Origin: an uncultured Bacteroidia bacterium
GTDB taxonomy: Bacteria; Bacteroidota; Bacteroidia; Bacteroidales; Prolixibacteraceae
DNA: 64,000 nt
Direction of reading: 5' to 3'
Assembly: GCA_903904515.1 (NCBI GenBank)
Contig: CAIVCR010000110.1
Location: 31,915 to 95,914 of the forward strand
The translations under genes and the position numbers were made by a program. The notes under the pieces are model-generated. The model searched no databases and had not been told where the DNA came from. It saw only the letters and a list, made by a program, of their open reading frames with translations. Numbering within the stretch: position 1 is the stretch's first letter; the number at the start of each line of letters is the position of its first letter. Positions 57,631 to 64,000 of the stretch are shown one piece after another.

Positions 57631-59615
57631 TATTCGTCCCTCTCATCACCAGGATGAGTTGAAGAAATTGATCCTTTTAATTTTCCTATTGTTCTTACTT
57701 CATACCCCGTGGTATATTCAACAACATACAAAGTCCTGTTAAGGTACCCTCCCAAATCGGAAAGCTTATGAAAATTATATTCGGATTGGAGGAGTTCAAC
57801 AGCAGGAACAGGATTAGTAACCGGGAAATTTTTCCCGGCAATTCCTAATGAGGTGATGAAATGCAGGGCGATATCATAACCCTGAAAGCTGTACTGAGAG
57901 GGGTCAGTACCATACGCTGAACGGTATTTCACGATAAAATTATTGACTTTAGAACTCCCGTAATCGATAAAGTATGGCGTCAAATATTGGAGGTTTACAT
58001 TGTGAAGATATTCAACATCAATACTCTGCATTTTTGTATATTCCTGTTGTCCGATTACCTTTATTTTATGTGTTTTCGATATCGTATTCAATCGTGTCAT
58101 TGCCACACTTACATTCGCCTCACTTGTTTCAGCCAACACAAAGATATTCTCAAGGTCATCATTAACGAGCTCTTCCAAACCAGCAGCTTCCCCGGTAAGA
58201 ATATTATACGGATGAACTTTCCCTGATCCAAGTTTGTAAGTAATCTTATCAAGGAGATACTTCTCATCACTGGAATAGTCTCCATGGTTAAGAATGATAA
58301 TGTTTTGGCTACCAAAAGTATCGGAGATATAATCTGCAGTACTTGCCAGGCGAACTCTTTTACCCGGATTAATCACATAATATGCCGGTGTTGTAAATCC
58401 AAACCTGCTGTCCGGAGAAAGGGGTGAAACCATGGGGATATGGTTCTTGAAGCTTAGTTCGGCAATAATCTTCTGGTCCTTGGGAAATACAGGCCCAATG
58501 ATCAGATCAAAGGATAAAAATTCAGGCTTTTTAACCAGGCTAGATATCACGTCACTGTCATGATAGGTATCATAAACAAATAGTTTCAGGTTCATTCCGG
58601 TCTGGGATAACTTCTCAGCAGCAATAAGAACCCCTGAATAAAACTCTGTAAAATTATTAGCGTGTAGACTTAATCGGGCAGAATCACTAAGATTTTGGCA
58701 AAAGGGGAGCAGAATAGCAATCTCAAAATTTTTATGATTTAACTCGCGCTCAGGCTCAGACTGGATAAAAGCTGAATGCTCGGTTGCCCCTTTTTCCAAT
58801 GAATTGACATCCGATTTTTGAATAGTGCTTTCAGCTGACTTTTTATCTCCCTTCTCATCAACGGAAACTTTTGCCGGCGTAATCTCAGCGGGTGGTGCCA
58901 CCACTTTTATACCTGACCCTCCCTTCGGGAAGGAGACCACCCTGGCCTGATTGACCTCGTGTGCATTTTTTAATGGAATCTTAAGGAGCATTCCCAATTT
59001 AAACCCATCCTTAAGTCCGGGATTCAATTGGTCCAATTCAGCCTGTGAAACTCCAAATTTTTGCTGAAGCTGATAATAGTTATCACCTGCCGCAATAAGA
59101 TATTCTCTTACGGGCAAGGTTACTTCCGGTTTTGGAGGCGAAATCTCCTGACTGAACAGCACAGGAATCACCAAAACAGTTCCGTTTAAAAGGGCCCCTT
59201 TTACATCAGGATTTAATTTAAGAATCTCTTCCTGTGTCGTATTAAAAATTTTGGCAATCGAATAGAGTGTTTCCCTGCGGTTTACAATATATTTCAACTG
59301 TTGTGTAACCTTGTGCGACTTATCCTCGCCATTAAGTACCAACGGGGCAGGTATCCTGAACTCATCACCAGTATGAATGCCTCGATTTGCCTGAGGATTA
59401 TAAGCAAAAAACTCCTCTGTCGAAAGGTTAAACTTTCTGGCAATCGAATAAGCTGTTTCGCCTCCTAACGCAGTATAATAGCCAAATTTTTTAATACTGC
59501 CAGATCCCCTTTCGTCTCCATGGTTCACCTGCGCCTGCAGGATAATTGTGAAGAAAAGAAGAAATATTACAGCAGCGGCCGATATTGTCAGGATTTGAAA
59601 ACGTCTCAAAAACAT
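57630..59615 (-). CDS. LysM-repeat protein with periplasmic binding (type 1)-like domain
   Basis: Repeated LysM motifs (GGETAYSIARKFNLSTEEFFAYNPQ; RRETLYSIAKIFNTTQEEILKLNPD; AGDNYYQLQQKFGVSQAELDQLNPGL) followed by a PBP1-like region. Confidence 0.9.
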   Translation of the reverse strand: MFLRRFQILTISAAAVIFLLFFTIILQAQVNHGDERGSGSIKKFGYYTALGGETAYSIARKFNLSTEEFFAYNPQANRGIHTGDEFRIPAPLVLNGEDKSHKVTQQLKYIVNRRETLYSIAKIFNTTQEEILKLNPDVKGALLNGTVLVIPVLFSQEISPPKPEVTLPVREYLIAAGDNYYQLQQKFGVSQAELDQLNPGLKDGFKLGMLLKIPLKNAHEVNQARVVSFPKGGSGIKVVAPPAEITPAKVSVDEKGDKKSAESTIQKSDVNSLEKGATEHSAFIQSEPERELNHKNFEIAILLPFCQNLSDSARLSLHANNFTEFYSGVLIAAEKLSQTGMNLKLFVYDTYHDSDVISSLVKKPEFLSFDLIIGPVFPKDQKIIAELSFKNHIPMVSPLSPDSRFGFTTPAYYVINPGKRVRLASTADYISDTFGSQNIIILNHGDYSSDEKYLLDKITYKLGSGKVHPYNILTGEAAGLEELVNDDLENIFVLAETSEANVSVAMTRLNTISKTHKIKVIGQQEYTKMQSIDVEYLHNVNLQYLTPYFIDYGSSKVNNFIVKYRSAYGTDPSQYSFQGYDIALHFITSLGIAGKNFPVTNPVPAVELLQSEYNFHKLSDLGGYLNRTLYVVEYTTGYEVRTIGKLKGSISSTHPGDERDE

Positions 59616-59625
59616 ATAAACTGGT

Positions 59626-60612
59626 TTATTTATGCTCCCCAAAAGTACGCATAAATTGAACCCGTTCGAACTCGGCAAGATTTGTCGTATTATCTAAACT
59701 CAGTTTACCCCTGAAATCGGCGATAGATTCGTATTCATGTTCCTCCATCCATTTGGTCATATTCTGAATTATATCGGAAATAACAGAAAACCCATCCTTA
59801 TAAAGTATGGAAACGAGCTGAACGGTAGTTGCTCCAACGAGCAACATCTTTACAACGGTTTCCCAGTCGTGAACACCGGTGGAAGCAGAAAGATCGCTGT
59901 TTACACGGTTTGCCATCAGTGCAATCCACCGCAAGCTAAGCTTGTAGTCGGTATCCTTACTAAGCACATCCGAACCACTAATTTTCTGCTCATAAATGTC
60001 AACATCCGGGGTATAAAACTTATTGAACAATACCAATCCCCTGATTTCTGAAAATGAAAGATCACGGATAACGGCACCCAGATTGGAGAAATAGTGACTT
60101 ATCTTGAGCGAAATCGGAATTTTTATTTTGGAGGAAACCCGGGAGACGATATCAAAATACATTGTCTCATTATCCTCACTGGTCTGGGAGAGATTGGTGG
60201 GGAGAACAAAAATATTCAGTTCAATCGCATCGGCGCCTGCATCTTCAACTTTTTTGGCAAAAAAGGCCCACTCATGCGCCGTAGTGCAATTAATGCTTGC
60301 AATAACAGGAATCGTTAGCTCCTTCTTAGCCTCGGCAATAAGACTCAGGTAATTTTTGAGGTTATCTTTCTTGATCTGGTAATCGTAATAATCCAGGAAT
60401 TCAAGGTTGTTATCCATGGGTCCGAGTTTTCTGAATTCGTGGGCAAATTCAAGATATATTTCCTCCTCGAAAATCGATTTTAAAACAACTGCACCTGCAC
60501 CTGCCTGCTCAATTGCCCTGAGGTTTTCAATCGAATTGGTAAGGCCACTGCTTCCCGCGATAATCGGGTTTTTAAGTTCAAGTCCAAGGTAGCTGACGTT
60601 AAGATTAGTCAT
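59626..60612 (-). CDS. Dihydroorotate dehydrogenase-like protein
   Basis: MTNLNVSYLGLELKNPIIAGSSGLTNSIENLRAIEQAGAGAVVLKSIFEEEI...VIASINCTTAHEWAFFAKKVEDAGADAIELNI. Confidence 0.9.
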   Translation of the reverse strand: MTNLNVSYLGLELKNPIIAGSSGLTNSIENLRAIEQAGAGAVVLKSIFEEEIYLEFAHEFRKLGPMDNNLEFLDYYDYQIKKDNLKNYLSLIAEAKKELTIPVIASINCTTAHEWAFFAKKVEDAGADAIELNIFVLPTNLSQTSEDNETMYFDIVSRVSSKIKIPISLKISHYFSNLGAVIRDLSFSEIRGLVLFNKFYTPDVDIYEQKISGSDVLSKDTDYKLSLRWIALMANRVNSDLSASTGVHDWETVVKMLLVGATTVQLVSILYKDGFSVISDIIQNMTKWMEEHEYESIADFRGKLSLDNTTNLAEFERVQFMRTFGEHK

Positions 60613-60631
60613 CTTCAAAATTATTGAGTTA

Positions 60632-62116
60632 TTAATTCGATTTATTCTGTAAGTGCAGATGCATGTTTTCGGCAGCCCGTCTTCCGTCACCCATTGCAAG
60701 GATAACCGTTGCCCCGCCGCGCACAATATCGCCACCTGCAAACATCTCAGAGATGGACGACTGCATTTTTTCTTCATCTACAACAATGGTTCCCCATTTG
60801 GTGACTTTGAGATCGGGGAGACAGGATGGGACAAGTGGATTAGGTGAAACGCCTACAGCCACAACAACCAGGTCAACATCAAGTTCAAATTCAGAACCTT
60901 CGATAGGCATCGGACGCCGGCGACCTGATGAATCGGGTTCACCAAGACCCATCCGGTTTAATCTCATTCCACTAACGCGACCTTTATCGTCTGCAAAATA
61001 TTCCAGCGGATTACAGAGTGTCATAAACTCAACCCCCTCCTCTTTGGCATGCTTAACCTCTTCAATACGGGCAGGCATCTCAGCTTCAGAACGGCGGTAA
61101 ATAATCATTGCCCGATGAGCTCCAAGACGCAGGGCAGTCCTCACAGAGTCCATGGCTGTATTACCACCTCCGATAACGGCGACATATTTTCCCTTTAAAA
61201 CCGGGGTATCCTTATCATCCATTGCCGCACCCATAAGGTTCACCCGGGTAAGGTATTCATTGGAAGATAGAATCCCGTTATAATTTTCACCCGGAATCTC
61301 CATAAACCTGGGAAGACCGGCACCGCTGGCAATAAAAAATCCCTGATAACCCTCTTCACGTAAGTCGTCAAATGAGGAGGTCCTGCCAACGATATAATTA
61401 GTCTCGAATTTCACCCCCATCTTCCGGAGATTATCCAACTCAAAGTCAACCACCGAATTGGGAAGCCTGAATTCGGGAATGCCATATTTTAAAACGCCTC
61501 CGATTTCGTGCAACGCCTCAAAGACTGTCACATCATAACCATATTTGACCATGTCACCTGCAAACGCCAGTGCTGCCGGACCAGACCCTACAGTTGCTAT
61601 TTTAATCCCATTGGGAGCTGCTGTCTCAGGAATATTGGCTTTGCCCGAATTTCGTTCAAAATCGGCGGCAAACCGCTCCAGGTGTCCAATGGCAACAGCA
61701 GGCTTATCCGTTTTTTCAACGTAAAAGCATCTCGATTCACACTGCTTCTCCTGGGGGCAAACACGACCGCAAACGGCAGGAAGGGCATTGGTCTCCTTAA
61801 GGGTGGCAGCAGCCATAAGAATGTCACCCTGCTCAATATATTTTACGAATTTAGGAATATTAATGTTCACGGGACACCCTTCAATGCAGGTAGGGTTGAC
61901 ACAATCCATACAGCGGGTTGCCTCTGTTAAAGCCTGGTTCAGCTCAAGGCCCATGTTAACCTCCCGGTCCTGATGTTTCACCCTGATTGCAGGTGCAAGT
62001 TCAGGCATCTTAACACGCGGAATCAACATCCGTTCCTTATTTTTGGTTTTGGAGCGCAACTCCGCCCTCCACATCTGGTTCCTTTCCTCTTTGAGGTATT
62101 CGGGGTTTAATGACAT
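60632..62116 (-). CDS. NADPH-dependent glutamate synthase small-subunit homologue, probable NfnB
   Basis: ATRCMDCVNPTCIEGCPVNINIPKF, TVGSGPAALAFAGDMVKYGYDVTVFEA, GGGNTAMDSVRTALRLGA. Confidence 0.92.
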   Translation of the reverse strand: MSLNPEYLKEERNQMWRAELRSKTKNKERMLIPRVKMPELAPAIRVKHQDREVNMGLELNQALTEATRCMDCVNPTCIEGCPVNINIPKFVKYIEQGDILMAAATLKETNALPAVCGRVCPQEKQCESRCFYVEKTDKPAVAIGHLERFAADFERNSGKANIPETAAPNGIKIATVGSGPAALAFAGDMVKYGYDVTVFEALHEIGGVLKYGIPEFRLPNSVVDFELDNLRKMGVKFETNYIVGRTSSFDDLREEGYQGFFIASGAGLPRFMEIPGENYNGILSSNEYLTRVNLMGAAMDDKDTPVLKGKYVAVIGGGNTAMDSVRTALRLGAHRAMIIYRRSEAEMPARIEEVKHAKEEGVEFMTLCNPLEYFADDKGRVSGMRLNRMGLGEPDSSGRRRPMPIEGSEFELDVDLVVVAVGVSPNPLVPSCLPDLKVTKWGTIVVDEEKMQSSISEMFAGGDIVRGGATVILAMGDGRRAAENMHLHLQNKSN

Positions 62117-62126
62117 TTCCCTAAAA

Positions 62127-62951
62127 TTAAAGCTTTTGTGAATAAATTTCTGATGCCCTCTTCTCCTCCTGGATATAGCCACCCAGTCTCATCAACATCT
62201 CATCAAAATCAACCTGGTGGGCATCAAATTCAGGACCATCAACGCAGGTAAATTTAGTTTTCCCGCCAACGGATACCCTGCACGCTCCACACATTCCCGT
62301 TCCATCTACCATAATCGAATTCAAGCTCGCCTGGGTCGGAATGTTATATTTCTTAGTCAGTAACGATGCAAATTTCATCATGATGGCGGGTCCGATGACG
62401 ATACACTCATCAATCTTCTCCCGCTGAATAATCTCCTCCATCCCTGCAGTTACCAATCCCTGCCTGCCATGTGAACCGTCATCGGTCATGACAATCACCT
62501 CGTCTGACCATTTCCGGATCTCATCTTCCAGAATAATTAAATCCTTATTCCGGGCAGCTATAACGGTCACAACTCGATTTCCTGCTTTTTTAAAGGCTTC
62601 CACAATCGGAAGTAATGGAGCGACCCCTACACCACCACCAGCGGCAAGGACTGTCCCGATCTTCTCAATATGGGTAGGCTTCCCGAGAGGGCCTACAAGG
62701 TCTGTAATGGTATCACCAGGCTCAAGCGCCACTAACTTCGATGAGCTCACACCCATAATCTGGACAACCAGGGTAATGGTTCCCCGAACAGGATCGGCAT
62801 CTGAAATGGTTAAGGGAAATCGTTCACCATCTTCACCAATACGTAATATGACGAAATTACCGGGTTTCCGCGATTTGGCAATCAATGGATTTTCTACAAC
62901 CAATTGAACAACCTTATCCGAAAAATACGTTTTCTCGAGAATCTTATTCAT
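62127..62951 (-). CDS. Sulfide/dihydroorotate dehydrogenase-like FAD/NAD-binding protein, probable NfnA
   Basis: FVILRIGEDGERFPLTISD, GGGVGVAPLLPIVEAFKKAG, SIMVDGTGMCGACRVSVGGKTKFTCVDGPEFDAHQVDFDEM. Confidence 0.92.
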   Translation of the reverse strand: MNKILEKTYFSDKVVQLVVENPLIAKSRKPGNFVILRIGEDGERFPLTISDADPVRGTITLVVQIMGVSSSKLVALEPGDTITDLVGPLGKPTHIEKIGTVLAAGGGVGVAPLLPIVEAFKKAGNRVVTVIAARNKDLIILEDEIRKWSDEVIVMTDDGSHGRQGLVTAGMEEIIQREKIDECIVIGPAIMMKFASLLTKKYNIPTQASLNSIMVDGTGMCGACRVSVGGKTKFTCVDGPEFDAHQVDFDEMLMRLGGYIQEEKRASEIYSQKL

Positions 62952-63281
62952 AGACTACGAAATTATTTTACTAATTATCAATGCATTCCAAACGAATTAA
63001 AATAGTTTACCAAACATCCGAAGGGTTTCGGGAAATGACGCCATTAAACGACAGGATCACTATTTTATTGCGTCGCAAATTTGCAAAAATTAATGATTTG
63101 AATCTAAACGGGTAGCTAAATTAGATTCATTATATTTTATCCCTGGTTCTAACTTATTATTAACTTAGATATTGAATAAAAAAGCTATTTTTAAATTTCG
63201 TTAGCCGGACCGGTAAACATATAATAGGGAAAGCAAAGATTCAACCTTGCCTTGCGCATTACAATAATTAAGATCAAAAAT

Positions 63282-63635
63282 ATGACGAACCTGCAAAATA
63301 GAAAATTGCGCGATGGAGTTGTTTATTCCACTGCAGATAACTTCGAATACAACTATAATTCGGAAGATCAGAATAAGCAGACGCTTAAACCAACACAACA
63401 AAACCTCAAAGTCTTGCTCGACAAGAAGCAGCGTGCCGGGAAAAAAGTAACCTTAATCACCGGTTTTATAGGTTTGGAAGATGATCTCAAAGAGCTGGGA
63501 AAAAAATTAAAAACAAAATGCGGGGTTGGCGGGTCGGTAAAGGATGGAGAGATCCTGATCCAGGGCGATTTCCGTGAACGGATAACAGAACTGCTTATTA
63601 TAGAAGGATATAAGGCCAAGAAAGCGGGGGGATGA
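63282..63635 (+). CDS. SUI1/eIF1-like translation initiation factor (YciH type)
   Basis: GKKVTLITGFIGLEDDLKELGKKLKTKCGVGGSVKDGEILIQGDFRERITELLIIEGYKAKKAGG. Confidence 0.93.
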   Translation: MTNLQNRKLRDGVVYSTADNFEYNYNSEDQNKQTLKPTQQNLKVLLDKKQRAGKKVTLITGFIGLEDDLKELGKKLKTKCGVGGSVKDGEILIQGDFRERITELLIIEGYKAKKAGG

Positions 63636-63781
63636 TGGAGATTTGGAGAGGGAGAGAGGGAGAGACGGAGAGACGGAGAGATGGAATGGGTTAATGTGCT
63701 AATGAGCTGTCAATGTGCTAATTTGGAAATGTGGCAATTTGGGAATGTGGCAATTTGGGAATGTGGCAATTTGAAAAATTG
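63634..63781. repeat. Degenerate short-period repeat, third locus: (ggagagac)n then GNNAATKT octamers
   Basis: gagagggagagagggagagacggagagacggagag ... gctaattt ggaaatgt ggcaattt gggaatgt ggcaattt gggaatgt ggcaattt. Confidence 0.9.
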
Positions 63782-63849
63782 TCTGGTCCTGAAATACTGT
63801 TAAAGAGTGCCAGAAAATAATCCACATCTAATTATTATTCAACGCCTAA

Positions 63850-63955
63850 CTGTCATTGCGAGTCCCTATACTTTTCAAATACACCAAGTTTTATGACAGG
63901 AAGAGATATTAGAAGAAGATTCCTCATTCCGCTGCGCTTCACTCGGAATGACATT
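63850..63955. repeat. Dispersed-type intergenic repeat (TGTCATTGCGAG...ATTCCTCATTCCGCTGCGCTTCACTCGGAATGACA)
   Basis: Sequence style seen in many environmental genomes; non-coding. Confidence 0.6.
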
Positions 63956-63981
63956 TAAATGTGTTTAATAGTGTGGGTGTC

Positions 63982-64000
63982 GGGGCGGCATCGCCGCCCC
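63982..64000. repeat. GC-rich hairpin GGGGCGGC-atc-GCCGCCCC at window edge
   Basis: Perfect 8-bp inverted repeat with 3-nt loop, truncated by window end. Confidence 0.7.

Noticed and set aside
60663-61100. 145-aa plus-strand ORF overlapping the nfnB-like gene
   Set aside because: Antisense shadow ORF (S/T/R/P-rich) inside a well-supported CDS.

Overview
This 64 kb window looks like an ordinary chromosomal segment of a Bacteroidetes/Bacteroidales-type bacterium. Supporting markers are GldD, a fused GldF-GldG, a DUF4835/PorD-like protein, a Bacteroidetes-type RNAP omega subunit, a TonB-dependent receptor with an N-terminal CarboxypepD_reg-like domain, and TAnnTTTG promoter-like motifs. Most of it is housekeeping: ssb, zwf-pgl, dnaN, lpxB, surE, relA/spoT, purA, pncB, a complete phosphate (porin-pstSCAB-phoU-phoB-phoR) regulon, cysH, fabI, recN, coaBC, rpoZ, bamD, iorAB, rocD and a probable nfnAB. 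There is one tRNA-Gly(CCC). I found no CRISPR array, complete IS element, prophage or rRNA. The items most worth a second look are: (1) coaBC split into two ORFs exactly at an A10 run containing an in-frame A_AAA_AAC heptamer, where a -1 shift restores one ORF; (2) a dense cluster of perfect inverted repeats at 50.48-50.63 kb next to decayed coding remnants; (3) a ~135 bp dispersed MITE-like element present twice (26.3 and 49.6 kb); (4) several degenerate short-period (7, 8, 10-11 and 16 bp) intergenic repeat families; (5) three evenly spaced 13-bp palindromes between a VWA gene and a DUF2130 gene in a WYL-VWA-DUF2130 neighbourhood; (6) a truncated outer-membrane barrel pseudogene beside the tRNA; (7) a repeat-bearing periplasmic insertion in PstC. 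I could run no homology search, so family names come from recognising sequence motifs.
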